Notes: generated by a model not told the origin, from the sequence alone. DNA of 64,000 nucleotides from Lachnospiraceae bacterium (GCA_022791975.1 JAAWAC010000001.1:1-64000); one strand, 5' to 3'. Positions 27,310 through 37,455 are shown, counted from the first letter of the stretch. Translations and numbers: made by a program.

Positions 27310-28089
27310 ATGTATATTTTAATCGCAGGATATGAGAATCAGACCAAAAACTACCAGCAGGCCCTGGAATGTCTGGGAGCCCGCACAGCCCACTTTACTT
27401 GGGAATTTCAAAGTAGTGCCCAGGGCTTTTTTAATGGCAAAGCTTTGGCGGGCAGGAGAGAGACTTCCCTGGGGCCTCTCCCTCTCCTGCCAGATTCCCT
27501 CGCCCAGTTTGACGGCTTATTGCTCCCCGGTGGTGGGGATATTCATCCGGAGCTCTTCGGACAAAGTAACCAGGGCTCCAAACAGGTGGATCTGTGGCTG
27601 GATCTGCTTCAGCTCCATTTGTTTCACACCTTTTATCAGGCCCAAAAACCCATCCTTGGCATCTGCAAGGGCATGCAGCTTATCAATATTGCCCTGGGGG
27701 GAAGCATTCTCCAGGATCTGCCAAAGGAAAAACGGTTGCGCCACGCCTACCAGGGCCGAGATCAAATCCATCCCACAGAAATCCTTCCTGACACCTTTCT
27801 TTTCCACCTCTATGGGCCCTGCCTTGTAACAAACAGCGCCCATCACCAGGCAGTGGATAAGCTGGGGGAAAAGCTCTTGCCAGCCCAGTACAGCCCGGAT
27901 GGCCTGCTGGAGGCTCTTTTTCACCCAAACCGGAGAGTTCTCGGCGTGCAATGGCATCCAGAACGTATGTTCTATCCTATCAACTCCCCCTTGTCATCCC
28001 CAGCCTCAGAGCAAAAGGAGAACCATAAAACCGGTGATGGCTCTCTGGTCCTCCGATATTTTCTTTCCCTGTGCTCTCCGGTCCACTAA
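27310..28089 (+). CDS. Class I glutamine amidotransferase-like peptidase C26
   Basis: A 259-residue gamma-glutamyl hydrolase family member (PuuD-like). It shows DGLLLPGGGDIHPELFG, the nucleophile elbow ILGICKGMQLINIALGG (Cys), and the His/Glu pair in VLGVQWHPE. PuuD releases GABA from gamma-glutamyl-GABA; no other putrescine gene is nearby, so the substrate is open. It diverges from the ABC operon and has AGGAG upstream. Confidence 0.92.
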   Translation: MYILIAGYENQTKNYQQALECLGARTAHFTWEFQSSAQGFFNGKALAGRRETSLGPLPLLPDSLAQFDGLLLPGGGDIHPELFGQSNQGSKQVDLWLDLLQLHLFHTFYQAQKPILGICKGMQLINIALGGSILQDLPKEKRLRHAYQGRDQIHPTEILPDTFLFHLYGPCLVTNSAHHQAVDKLGEKLLPAQYSPDGLLEALFHPNRRVLGVQWHPERMFYPINSPLSSPASEQKENHKTGDGSLVLRYFLSLCSPVH

Positions 28090-28104
28090 GGACAAAAGAA
28101 TCGT

Positions 28105-30459
28105 TTAAATTTCCGGCTCTTCCTGCTCTGTCCAAGGTCTGCTCACCGGGAAGCTTATCTCCGCCGTAAACAGATCCGCATTGATGCGCACTCCAAAGCG
28201 ACCTCCGCAGGCCTCTGTAAAGCTTCGGGCTATGGACAGTCCCAGACCAGATCCCCCGTCGGTGCGGCTCTCATCTCCCCGTACAAACCGCTCCGTAAAG
28301 TCTACGCCACTTTCCAGCTCCACGCGGGAGATATTCTGGACCCGAGCCAGTGCCTGGTCATTCTCCTGGGTCAGAGTCACATGAATGCGGGAGCCAGGCA
28401 GGGAGTATTTCAGCGCATTTTGCAATAGATTCTGGAATACCCGGTACAGCCGCCGTCCGTCTGCATAAATCAGCACCTCCCCGGAAGGCAGATCCGTCCG
28501 CAGCAGCATGCCACTTCCCCGAATTTCCTCATCCATGTCTGCCAGGGTTTGACAGATCAGCCGCTGGAGATCCAACTGCTCCATATGCACTGGCAGTTGG
28601 CCGGAGCTGGCCTTACTCACCTCAAATACATCCTGCACCATGGTTTTCAGCCGCTCTGACTTGCGCCCCAGAATTTCAATGTAATCCCGCACATGGTCTG
28701 GCAGCCCCTCCTCCTGCTTTAAGAGCTCCACATAGCTGATAATGGAGGTGAGAGGCGTCTTAATATCGTGGGACACATTGGAGACCAACTCCACCTTCAT
28801 GCGCTCACTTTTCATCTGCTCCTCCATAGCCCGGTGCATACCCTGCTGAATATCATTGAGCTGCTGAGCCATCTGTCCCAGATCCCGGTCAGCAGGTATA
28901 TCCAGTCCCTCCGTTAAGTTTCCTGCCCGCACAGCCGCAATTTGGCGGCCCAGCGCTCCAATGTCCTCCCCGTTTTTCCGGCTGTATAGCACACACCGCA
29001 CAGTCAGAACCAGGGCCAACACCAGAAGCAGCACGCCCAGCAGGATAAAGAAGCTTCCCAGCCATTGTTTGTCCCAAAATCTGTCCCCAATCCAGATGCC
29101 CTGGCCTACAAAAAATAGTCCCAGAGGCCAGGCCAACAGGGCGTTGAGAAGCCGGTATACCATTCTCCTCTGGACGGGAAGCTTTAACTCCTCCCTGGAG
29201 AACAATCTCACAAAGCTTTTCAGCAGGCCTTTTTGCTTCTTCCTGTTATAACGCAGATCATTTACCAAAAGGTATAAAAGCAGCACATCTACCAGCGCCA
29301 ACACTCTCTGCTGGCCATTATACCCATACCAAAATTCTTCCGATCGCAGGATTGTCAGGGGAATGCCAAGACCCAGGAGAAGCTTTAACTCAATCCAACA
29401 CTTCCCCGTCAGCTGGGCCAGGCTCTCCTCCACCGTTTTTTTTTGCTCCCTACTGCACCAGGCCACAATCACCAGGGCTAATCCCAGAATAAACATTCCC
29501 AGCACTCTCTGAAACTCCTCCCGGCCAGCCCTCTGATTCCTGTCCATCCAGTACAGCTGGTTTCCAAACTGCTGGTTTCCATGAGCGCTGTAATTTCCCT
29601 GTACATACATCCTGGGCTGCCGGGCCACAGCCATAAGGACCTTTATGTCCTTGGCCTCCTCATCTACATAAAAATTCTGATAGCCGGGCACATACCATTG
29701 GTCATCGTTTTCATAGTAGGGGTTCTCATAGATATCCAGTTCTCTGCCATCCTTGTACAGCCAGGTCCTTTCTCCGTCAAAATACAGGAGAAAGTTGTAG
29801 CCCTCCGGCAAAGCTTTCGTCTCCCAGTCCAGATTCAGCCCCTCCGCGTTGGTGTACAGCTCCTGACCGCTTTTGCTCACCCGGTACAAGAGATTTTTAT
29901 CCCGAGACATATGCTCCATATATTGACGGATATACTTCTCCTTTTCCTCCTTGGTAGGTGGTCTCCAATCGTCCTCCTCCCACCAATCCTCTTCCTCCCA
30001 CCAGTCATTCTCCTGACAAACGGCAATATCCGCCACCTCCAGGGTGGCCTCCTGCATTTGGGTACCTGTCCCGAAAAACCAGTCCAGCCAAGCGTCTGAA
30101 TCCCATTTCCAGCTGTAGCCTTCCTCTACAGTGGCACTTGTGCTCCCATAACTATACCAGGTGTACTCCTCATCGTATGGATCATAGCCATAGTATATCC
30201 CGTAGCTCCCCCCAAGCTCCCCCCCGGAGGCCGCCACTAAAAGGTCCTCCAGGCGGTTGCCCAGATACCAGCGAAATTCTGAGGTATTCTGGTAATCCGC
30301 CTCCAGCTTTTCCCGGATGGCAGTACCTCCGTCTCCGTAAAGCACACGGCTAAGAGCCCACCACCCTCCTGTTAACAGACTGATAAATATCAGGTACAGC
30401 CCTACAAGCAGAGCTATCAAACTACCGATTTGTTTGCATTTTTTCCATTTTGTATCCAA
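28105..30459 (-). CDS. Membrane sensor histidine kinase
   Basis: A 784-residue kinase. One N-terminal helix, then an extracytoplasmic domain of about 290 residues with an unusual Trp/Asp/Glu run (NDWWEEEDWWEEDDW), several membrane helices (about 315-500), a HAMP-like linker (LGQMAQQLNDIQQG), a HisKA domain with phospho-His in VSHDIKTP, and an ATPase domain with NLLQNALKYS and GSGLGLSIA. The start overlaps the end of the response regulator gene by 38 bases, implying co-translation. The ligand is unknown; the acidic aromatic patch suggests a cation or peptide. Confidence 0.94.
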   Translation of the reverse strand: MDTKWKKCKQIGSLIALLVGLYLIFISLLTGGWWALSRVLYGDGGTAIREKLEADYQNTSEFRWYLGNRLEDLLVAASGGELGGSYGIYYGYDPYDEEYTWYSYGSTSATVEEGYSWKWDSDAWLDWFFGTGTQMQEATLEVADIAVCQENDWWEEEDWWEEDDWRPPTKEEKEKYIRQYMEHMSRDKNLLYRVSKSGQELYTNAEGLNLDWETKALPEGYNFLLYFDGERTWLYKDGRELDIYENPYYENDDQWYVPGYQNFYVDEEAKDIKVLMAVARQPRMYVQGNYSAHGNQQFGNQLYWMDRNQRAGREEFQRVLGMFILGLALVIVAWCSREQKKTVEESLAQLTGKCWIELKLLLGLGIPLTILRSEEFWYGYNGQQRVLALVDVLLLYLLVNDLRYNRKKQKGLLKSFVRLFSREELKLPVQRRMVYRLLNALLAWPLGLFFVGQGIWIGDRFWDKQWLGSFFILLGVLLLVLALVLTVRCVLYSRKNGEDIGALGRQIAAVRAGNLTEGLDIPADRDLGQMAQQLNDIQQGMHRAMEEQMKSERMKVELVSNVSHDIKTPLTSIISYVELLKQEEGLPDHVRDYIEILGRKSERLKTMVQDVFEVSKASSGQLPVHMEQLDLQRLICQTLADMDEEIRGSGMLLRTDLPSGEVLIYADGRRLYRVFQNLLQNALKYSLPGSRIHVTLTQENDQALARVQNISRVELESGVDFTERFVRGDESRTDGGSGLGLSIARSFTEACGGRFGVRINADLFTAEISFPVSRPWTEQEEPEI

Positions 30460-31132
30460 TTCCCCACACCACCTTTATATATTCTGGCTCTTTTGGATTC
30501 AGCTCAATTTTTTCACGAATGCGTCGGATATGGACCATCACCGTATTTTCCGGTGCGAAGCTTACCTCTTCCCAGACCCGCTGATAGATTTCCTCCGCCG
30601 GAAAGACCCTGCCCCGGTTTCGCATCAAAAGCTCCACGATCTTGGTCTCCGTAGCCGTCAGTCGGACAGGCTCTCCATCTGCATAGAGGGTCCGCTCCTT
30701 CAGGCGATAGCAGAGCCTTCCATTATAGATTTCGTCCTCCCGCTCCGGCGCGTGGATGTCTCCCAAACTGGTATACCGGCGAAGCTGACTTTTGACCCGG
30801 GCCGCCAGCTCCCTGGGATTGTAGGGCTTGGTCACATAATCGTCCGCCCCCATGGAAAGCCCCAGGATCTTGTCGGTCTCCTCACTCTTGGCGCTAAGCA
30901 CGATAATAGGCAGGTTTTGCCGCTCCCGGATTTTCAAAATGGCGGAAAGGCCATCTAGCTTAGGCATCATCACATCTATAAGCAACAGCTGCACTGATTG
31001 CTCTGCCAGGATCTCCAGGGCCTGCAATCCATCATAAGCCCGTTCCACCTGATATCCCTCCTGCTCCAGCAAAATTCCAATGGCCTTTACTATCTCCCGG
31101 TCGTCATCCACCACCAATATCCGTTCCTTCAT
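30422..31132 (-). CDS. OmpR/PhoB-family response regulator
   Basis: A 236-residue two-domain regulator. The receiver has the acidic pair DDD near residue 10, phospho-Asp in LLIDVMMPKLDG and Lys in VTKPYNPREL. The C-terminal winged helix is of the PhoB type (LTATETKIVELLMRNRGRVF). It works with the downstream histidine kinase. Three TGTAAGA-like repeats upstream suggest autoregulation. Confidence 0.96.
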   Translation of the reverse strand: MKERILVVDDDREIVKAIGILLEQEGYQVERAYDGLQALEILAEQSVQLLLIDVMMPKLDGLSAILKIRERQNLPIIVLSAKSEETDKILGLSMGADDYVTKPYNPRELAARVKSQLRRYTSLGDIHAPEREDEIYNGRLCYRLKERTLYADGEPVRLTATETKIVELLMRNRGRVFPAEEIYQRVWEEVSFAPENTVMVHIRRIREKIELNPKEPEYIKVVWGIGYKMEKMQTNR

Positions 31133-31173
31133 CCTGCTTCCTCCTTTTGCCTGTCTCTATGCTATAAAAGAAA

Positions 31174-31213
31174 TCTTACAAACATTTTGTGAAAACTCTT
31201 ACAAGAATCTTAC
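31174..31213 (-). promoter_or_regulatory. Direct repeats upstream of the response regulator
   Basis: GTAAGA occurs three times on the minus strand (31208-31213, 31197-31202, 31174-31179), spaced 11 and 23 bases, i.e. about one and two helical turns. This is the pattern bound by OmpR/PhoB-type regulators. Confidence 0.5.
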
Positions 31214-31276
31214 GATTTTTCCAGATCCTTTTCAATGGTTTCTCCTGTCAAAAGAGAATATTTGCACATCAAAATA

Positions 31277-31309
31277 CCCCCAGGTAGTATTTTGTATCCT
31301 ACCTGGGGG
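31277..31309 (-). terminator. Terminator after the CNNM/CBS gene
   Basis: 11-bp stem CCCCCAGGTAG / CTACCTGGGGG followed on the minus strand by TATTTTG. Confidence 0.8.
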
Positions 31310-31355
31310 ATCTCTGTGCTTTTTCCAGCAAGCCATACTTGGCTCTTTTATGTTT

Positions 31356-32636
31356 TTATTCTTCCTCTTCCTCCTCTGGTTCCTCGGGAAGGTAAATGTG
31401 CACCTTGTCAATGCGGTTCTTGTCGATCTCGTCCACCACCAAACGAATCCCCGAATCTGTTACCACAGATTCGCCTGCCGCCTGGGGCAGCCTGTCCAGA
31501 AGCTCAATCACAATTCCGCCGATGGAATCGTAATCCTCCGAGTGGAGATTTAGCCCGATCCAGTCATTCAGATCATCAAGCTTGGTGGAACCCTCCACAA
31601 TGTACTCCCGATCCGTGATTTCCTGAATAAGATTCTCCTCCTCCTCGTCGTACTCATCCCGGATCTCTCCCACAATCTCCTCCAACAGATCCTCCAGGGT
31701 AATCAACCCGGCGGTGGCCCCGTATTCGTCCAGCACAATGGCCAGAGAGATGGAATTTTCCCGCATTTCCAACATCAGCTCTGAGGTTTTCTTATGCTCA
31801 TGGGTAAAGTATGCGTCTCGCAGAATATGCTCCACCCGGAAATGCTCCTTATCCTCATATATGAGAAGGTCCTTTACATTAATGATTCCCACCACATTGT
31901 CCGTGTTTTCCTCGTAGACAGGCAGGCGGGTAAACATGCAGTCCTTATAGACAGCCAGGGTGTCCCAATAGCTGGAATTCAGCTCCAGAAACACCATGTC
32001 CACCCGGGGAACCATAATATCCTTTGCCAGATGATCGTCCAAATCAAACACATTGTTGATCATCTTGCGCTCTTCGCTTTCTATCTCGCCATCCTCATGG
32101 CTCTCGTCCACTATGCTGCGGATTTCTGTCTCCGTATAGGTATCAGATTTCTTGTTTGGGTCCACACCCAGCAACCGCATCAGTCCCCGGGATATGGCAT
32201 TGATCACCCGGCTAACGGGAGTTATCACCTTCACCCACGCGTAAACAGGTCCCCCGTACAAAAGCGCCAGCCTTTCTCCTGAGATGGCCGCACAGTTCTT
32301 GGGCGTAACCTCGCCGAAAATCAGGACCAAAACCGTAAGTACCCCGGTGGCAATCCCGGCTCCGGCACTTCCGAAAAAGGTGGTGGCCAACACAGTACCC
32401 AGGGCCGTCATGCCTATGTTTACAAGATTGTTTCCAATCAGAATCGCGCTGAGCATCCGGGAGGGGTCATCTACCAGGCGAAATACTCGCTCTGCCCTTT
32501 TATCTCCTTCTTCCATCATGGTTCTGATCCGGATTTTATTCACCGTGGTCAGCGCAGTCTCCGCAGAGGAAAAAAATGCGGACAATGCCAATAATACAAC
32601 TAAGCTTCCTAGCTGTATGGCGTCACTCGAATCCAA
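31356..32636 (-). CDS. CNNM/CorC-type membrane protein with CBS domains
   Basis: A 426-residue hemolysin-C-like protein: an N-terminal DUF21/CNNM membrane domain (about 1-190), two CBS domains (about 205-330, starting KDIMVPRVDMVFLELNSS), and a CorC_HlyC transporter-associated domain, ending in a run of glutamates. Relatives extrude magnesium or cobalt. The start is TTG (32634-32636), preceded by AAAGGAG; the frame is closed just upstream by a stop codon, so no ATG alternative exists. Confidence 0.94.
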   Translation of the reverse strand: MDSSDAIQLGSLVVLLALSAFFSSAETALTTVNKIRIRTMMEEGDKRAERVFRLVDDPSRMLSAILIGNNLVNIGMTALGTVLATTFFGSAGAGIATGVLTVLVLIFGEVTPKNCAAISGERLALLYGGPVYAWVKVITPVSRVINAISRGLMRLLGVDPNKKSDTYTETEIRSIVDESHEDGEIESEERKMINNVFDLDDHLAKDIMVPRVDMVFLELNSSYWDTLAVYKDCMFTRLPVYEENTDNVVGIINVKDLLIYEDKEHFRVEHILRDAYFTHEHKKTSELMLEMRENSISLAIVLDEYGATAGLITLEDLLEEIVGEIRDEYDEEEENLIQEITDREYIVEGSTKLDDLNDWIGLNLHSEDYDSIGGIVIELLDRLPQAAGESVVTDSGIRLVVDEIDKNRIDKVHIYLPEEPEEEEEE

Positions 32637-32810
32637 AAAAGTTCACTCCTTTGTCTGGAAGTATGGTTTCATCCATACTTAATCAATAGATACACATATT
32701 AAAATATACCGTATTTGCAGCAGAATTGCAAGAGAAAGATCCAATCATATCCATCCCTGCCGCCGCATATATTGGGATAGATTTGAAAATCCAATGCTCG
32801 GGAGGGAAAC

Positions 32811-33185
32811 ATGGACAAGGGAAAAAACATTTCCAATCTCATACTTCGAATGTTAAAAGCACTGCTGACTGCCTATGTACTGACTGGAGGGCTTCTGCTC
32901 CTACTGGCTTTTTTGCTCTACCAGTTCCACCTGTCCCGCTCCGGGGTCAATGTGGGAATCATAGCGATTTACATTATTTCCTGCTTTCTGGCCGGTTTCC
33001 TGGAGGGGAAGATGATGGGAACCCGGAAATTTATCTGGGGAGCTGCCGCCGGGCTTCTCTACTTTGTTCTCCTGGCTGTCATCTCCCTGGCTGTAAACCA
33101 GGGCTTTGCCAATGCCTCCTCCAATTTTGTAACCACCCTGATTCTCTGCATCGCTGGGGGCACGCTGGGAGGCATGCTCTCCTGA
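32811..33185 (+). CDS. TIGR04086 family small membrane protein
   Basis: A 124-residue protein with four membrane helices, matching the TIGR04086 family of Clostridia: a short charged N-terminus, a helix pair with GLLLLLAFLLYQFH, then GFLEGKMMGTRKFIWGAAAG. Function unknown. The start has GGGAGGG upstream. Confidence 0.85.
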   Translation: MDKGKNISNLILRMLKALLTAYVLTGGLLLLLAFLLYQFHLSRSGVNVGIIAIYIISCFLAGFLEGKMMGTRKFIWGAAAGLLYFVLLAVISLAVNQGFANASSNFVTTLILCIAGGTLGGMLS

Positions 33186-33210
33186 TCCTATCCGCCAAGC
33201 CATAAGAAAT

Positions 33211-33249
33211 GCCCTTCTGTATCCACTCACCTGGAATACAAAAGGGCAT
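33211..33249. terminator. Bidirectional terminator between TIGR04086 and DUF1540 genes
   Basis: TGCCCTT-C-TGTAT pairs with ATACA-A-AAGGGCA with single mismatches; T-rich on both sides, between two converging genes. Confidence 0.75.
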
Positions 33250-33283
33250 CTTATTTTGCGGCATGAATTTCTTTCCTGGCTGC

Positions 33284-33607
33284 TTAGTCACATTTGCAGC
33301 GGAAGGATGCACATTCGGTCTCCTTACACTGGCAGGCGGTACTTCCGGCCACACTGATATGGTTGGCATGGCATTTGCACTGCTCGTTAAAAGTACAGTC
33401 TTTCACCTGGCAATGAATGTCTGTTGCCTTGGAAGGACATCCGCAGTCAGCCGCATTCTGAAAGCTGTCCGTGCGCTCCTTAAAGCTGGTGCAGAAAGTG
33501 TCCCGGGTATGCTTAGCATTGCTTCCATCCACCTTGATGTTATCCTTACAGCAGCTGCGATCCTTATTATAAACGCAGGTCAAAACAGTACAATCCAGAT
33601 TGGTCAT
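33284..33607 (-). CDS. DUF1540 cysteine-rich protein
   Basis: A 107-residue protein with two copies of the DUF1540 motif: DCTVLTCVYNKDRSCC near the start and HCQVKDCTFNEQCKC near the middle, each with spaced Cys residues likely to hold a metal or cluster. Common in spore-forming Clostridia; function unknown. The ribosome binding site is AAGGAGG. Confidence 0.9.
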   Translation of the reverse strand: MTNLDCTVLTCVYNKDRSCCKDNIKVDGSNAKHTRDTFCTSFKERTDSFQNAADCGCPSKATDIHCQVKDCTFNEQCKCHANHISVAGSTACQCKETECASFRCKCD

Positions 33608-33705
33608 TGAAACTTCCTCCTTGAAATAATTTTCTATTATTATTTGAAGCTGACATATTTTTATGCCTGCAGGGAGGAACTTCTATTTTTTTCCATTTAT
33701 TTAGT

Positions 33706-36700
33706 CTATTTAAAATACTCCACGCCGGACTCAAAGATCCGCAGATCCTGCTCCCCGTAAATATTTATGGCCACCGCCTCATCCCGGCGCTCCACATGAG
33801 CCATCTTGCCCAGCACCCGGCCGTCGGGGCTGGTAATTCCCTCAATGGCGGCATAGGAGCCGTTTACATTCCAGGATTCGTCCATGGTGGGATTCCCGTC
33901 CACATCCACATACTGGGTAGCCACCTGGCCGTTGGCAAAGAGCTTTTTCAGCCATTCATCACTGGCCACAAAGCGCCCCTCCCCATGGGAAGCCGGGGTC
34001 ACATAGGTGGCTCCAAGCTGGGCCTGTGCAAGCCAGGGAGATTTGTTGCTCACCACTCTGGTGTAAACCATCTTGGACACGTGGCGGTTGATGGTGTTAA
34101 AGGTCAGGGTGGGAGAATCCCCGCTCTGTCCAGTAATCTCTCCCTTGGGCACCAGTCCAAGCTTTATCAAAGCCTGGAAGCCATTGCAGATACCAAGGGC
34201 CAGTCCGTCCCGCTCCCTTAACAGCTTTTCCACCGCCTCCTTCATGCGGGCATTCTGAAAGGCTGTGGCAAAAAACTTGGCGGAACCGTCAGGCTCGTCT
34301 CCTGCGGAAAAGCCTCCGGGGAACATTATAATCTGGGCCTGACTGATGGCTCTCTCAAACTCCTCCACGGATTCCCGGATGCCCTGGGCACTTAAATTCT
34401 TGAAGACCCGGATATCCACATCCGCCCCTGCCCGCTGGAAAGCCTTTGCGCTGTCATATTCACAGTTGGTTCCGGGAAATACGGGGATAAATACCCGGGG
34501 CCTAGCAATTTTATGCTGGCACACATACACGGTTCCTTTGTCATAAACCTGCTTCTCAAGCTTCTCTCCTCCCGGCACGGCCACGGTGGGGAATACCTTT
34601 TCCAGGGTTCCCGTCCAGGCCCTGAGAGCTTCCTCCATGGGAATCTCCATGGAACCATAGGAAAGCCCACCCTCTGTCACCTCACCGATAAGGGTGTAGG
34701 TAATGGCCAGATTGCCCACCTGTCCGTCGGGCACTTCCGCCACCAGATTTCCAAACCCGGCTGTAAACAGATCCCGGCTGTCCACGGAATGCTGGATTTT
34801 AACTCCCAGTTTATTTCCAAAGGCCATCTTACTCACCGCTGCTGCCAGTCCCTTTCCATCCAGGGCATAGGCGGACACAATGCGGCCGGCCTTCACATCC
34901 TCATAAAATTTCCCGTACTGGCTCTTTACCTGCTCATACACCGGCAGATCGTAGGCATCCCGCTCCACCGAAAGCAGCACCAGCTTGTTACCCGCCTTCT
35001 TAAGCTCCGGTGTCCGGATCTCCTGCTGACTGGCTATATCCACCGCAAAGGACACCAGGGTGGGAGGCACATCAATCTCACGGAAGGTGCCAGACATACT
35101 GTCTTTGCCACCGATGGAAGCCAATTCCAGACCCAGCTGAGCGCTGTAGGCGCCTAAGAGCGCTGCAAAGGGCTGGCTCCAGCGATGGGGGTCCTCCGTC
35201 ATCCGGCGGAAGTATTCCTGGAAGGTAAAATGAATTTTCTTATAATCTCCTCCAGATGCCACGATCCGGGCCACGGACTCCAGCACTGCATAAACCGCTC
35301 CGTGATAAGGGCTCCAGCTGGACAGATAGGGATCAAAGCCGTAGCTCATCATGGTGACCACATCCGTCTTACCCTCCAACACAGGAAGCTTGGCCACCAT
35401 AGCCTGGGTCTCTGTAAGCTGATATATTCCTCCATAGGGCATCAGTACACTTCCCGCGCCTATGGAGCTGTCAAACATTTCCACCAGGCCTTTCTGCGAA
35501 CATACGTTCAAGTCTCGTAAGGTAGCCAGCCACTTCTCCCGGACATCGGCCACCTCCTCCCGGACAAAATATTTCTGGCTTTCATCGGGCAGATCCACGG
35601 CCACCGCCGTCTCCTGATGGGCTCCGTTGGTATCCAGGAAGGCCCGGGAAATATTGACGATCTCCTTTCCTCTCCAGACCAGAACCAACCGGGGCCTCTC
35701 CGTCACCTGGGCCACCACCACGGCCTCCAGATTTTCCTCCTCCGCATAGCGCAAAAGGGCCGCCACATTCTCCGGAGCCGCTACCACAGCCATCCGCTCC
35801 TGGGACTCGGAGATCGCCAGCTCCGTGCCGTCCAAACCTGCGTATTTCTTCGGCACCAAATCCAGATCCACCCGGAGTCCCGCAGCCAGCTCCCCGATAG
35901 CTACAGACACACCGCCTGCACCAAAATCATTACATTTTTTAATGAGCCGACTTACCTCCGGCCGGCGAAACAGCCTTTGAATCTTTCGCTCGGTGGGAGC
36001 ATTTCCCTTTTGCACCTCTGCACCGCAGGTCTCAATGGAGGCCTCTGTATGCACCTTGGAGGAGCCTGTAGCCCCGCCGCAGCCATCCCGCCCGGTCCGG
36101 CCCCCCAGAAGAATAATCACATCCCCCGGGTCCGAAGTCTCCCGGATCACATCTTTTCGGGGTGCGGCCCCCATCACCGCTCCGATCTCCATGCGCTTTG
36201 CCACATAATCCGGGTGGTAAATCTCCTTTACATAGCCCGTAGCCAGTCCAATCTGATTTCCATAGGAGCTGTAGCCACTGGCCGCTCCCCGCACCAACTT
36301 TTTCTGGGGAAGCTTCCCCCTAAGGGTGTGCTTCACCGACTGGGTGGGGTCCGCTGCGCCTGTGACACGCATAGCCTGATACACGTAGGTTCTTCCGGAT
36401 AAGGGATCCCGGATGGCGCCGCCCAGACAGGTAGCTGCCCCACCAAAGGGCTCGATCTCCGTGGGATGATTATGGGTCTCATTCTTAAAATTCACCAGCC
36501 ACTCCTCAGTCTTCCCATCTATTTTCACAGGCACCACAATGGAACAGGCGTTGATTTCCTCAGACTCCTCCTGATCCGTAAGCTTTCCCTCGGCCTTAAG
36601 CTTGCGCATGGCCATAAGAGCTAAGTCCATCAGGCAAACAAATTTATCCTTCCGCCCTTTAAAAATCTCCTGCCTATCGGAAAGATACTGTTGGTATGTT

Positions 36701-37455
36701 TCTTCCAGAGGCTTCCGGTAATAGCCCTCCCCAAACTGCACATCCGTCAGCTCCGTGGAAAAAGTCGTGTGACGGCAGTGATCCGACCAGTAGGTATCCA
36801 GCACCCGGATCTCTGTCATGGAGGGGTCCCGCTTTTCCTCTGTGGAGAAATACTTCTGAATATGGAGAAAATCCCGGAAGGTCATTGCCAAATTTAAGGA
36901 ATCATACAGCTCCTTTAAAGCCAGCTCCTCCATCTGACAGAAACCCTCCAGAATCTTTATATCCTCCGGCTCCTCAAACACTGTCACCAGAGTCTCCGGC
37001 TTATCCATCCCTGTTTCCCGGGAATCCACCGGGTTGATGCAGAAGCTTTTGATGGCAGAGAATTCCTCCTCAGTGATACAGCCGGAAATCACGTAGGTGG
37101 TGGCTGTCTTAATAACAGGCTCCTCGTCCTCCTTTAGAAACTTCACGCATTGCTCCGCAGAATCCGCCCGCTGGTCAAACTGCCCCGGCAAATATTCCAC
37201 GCTGAAAATCCGGGAATCCATGGTCACTGCAAACTGCTCCTCATAGAGCACATCCACCGGCGGCTCGGAAAACACACACTGGCAAGCCCGGGTAAACACC
37301 TCGTCGGAAAGATTCTCCACATCATAGCGCATCAGTACCCGCACGCCCGTGACTCCCTGAATGCCCAGATAGCTCTTAATTTCCTCCTGAAGCTCCTTGG
37401 CTTTCACTGCAAAAGGCTCTTTTTTTTCCACAAAAATACGTTTTACATTCCCCAT
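33706..37455 (-). CDS. purL: Phosphoribosylformylglycinamidine synthase, single-chain form
   Basis: About 1,249 residues catalysing FGAR + glutamine + ATP to FGAM in purine synthesis. The N-terminal and two AIR-synthase-like halves (KDSMSGTF, GGRTGRDGCGGATGSS) are followed by a glutaminase domain (from RVFIPVFPGTNCEYDSAKAF) with nucleophile Cys in GICNGFQ. This fused version is of the clostridial TIGR01857 type; no separate purQ or purS is needed. ATG 37455 follows GGAGG by six bases. No purine riboswitch is visible in the 63 bases to the upstream gene, so it may be co-transcribed with it. Confidence 0.97.
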   Translation of the reverse strand: MGNVKRIFVEKKEPFAVKAKELQEEIKSYLGIQGVTGVRVLMRYDVENLSDEVFTRACQCVFSEPPVDVLYEEQFAVTMDSRIFSVEYLPGQFDQRADSAEQCVKFLKEDEEPVIKTATTYVISGCITEEEFSAIKSFCINPVDSRETGMDKPETLVTVFEEPEDIKILEGFCQMEELALKELYDSLNLAMTFRDFLHIQKYFSTEEKRDPSMTEIRVLDTYWSDHCRHTTFSTELTDVQFGEGYYRKPLEETYQQYLSDRQEIFKGRKDKFVCLMDLALMAMRKLKAEGKLTDQEESEEINACSIVVPVKIDGKTEEWLVNFKNETHNHPTEIEPFGGAATCLGGAIRDPLSGRTYVYQAMRVTGAADPTQSVKHTLRGKLPQKKLVRGAASGYSSYGNQIGLATGYVKEIYHPDYVAKRMEIGAVMGAAPRKDVIRETSDPGDVIILLGGRTGRDGCGGATGSSKVHTEASIETCGAEVQKGNAPTERKIQRLFRRPEVSRLIKKCNDFGAGGVSVAIGELAAGLRVDLDLVPKKYAGLDGTELAISESQERMAVVAAPENVAALLRYAEEENLEAVVVAQVTERPRLVLVWRGKEIVNISRAFLDTNGAHQETAVAVDLPDESQKYFVREEVADVREKWLATLRDLNVCSQKGLVEMFDSSIGAGSVLMPYGGIYQLTETQAMVAKLPVLEGKTDVVTMMSYGFDPYLSSWSPYHGAVYAVLESVARIVASGGDYKKIHFTFQEYFRRMTEDPHRWSQPFAALLGAYSAQLGLELASIGGKDSMSGTFREIDVPPTLVSFAVDIASQQEIRTPELKKAGNKLVLLSVERDAYDLPVYEQVKSQYGKFYEDVKAGRIVSAYALDGKGLAAAVSKMAFGNKLGVKIQHSVDSRDLFTAGFGNLVAEVPDGQVGNLAITYTLIGEVTEGGLSYGSMEIPMEEALRAWTGTLEKVFPTVAVPGGEKLEKQVYDKGTVYVCQHKIARPRVFIPVFPGTNCEYDSAKAFQRAGADVDIRVFKNLSAQGIRESVEEFERAISQAQIIMFPGGFSAGDEPDGSAKFFATAFQNARMKEAVEKLLRERDGLALGICNGFQALIKLGLVPKGEITGQSGDSPTLTFNTINRHVSKMVYTRVVSNKSPWLAQAQLGATYVTPASHGEGRFVASDEWLKKLFANGQVATQYVDVDGNPTMDESWNVNGSYAAIEGITSPDGRVLGKMAHVERRDEAVAINIYGEQDLRIFESGVEYFK

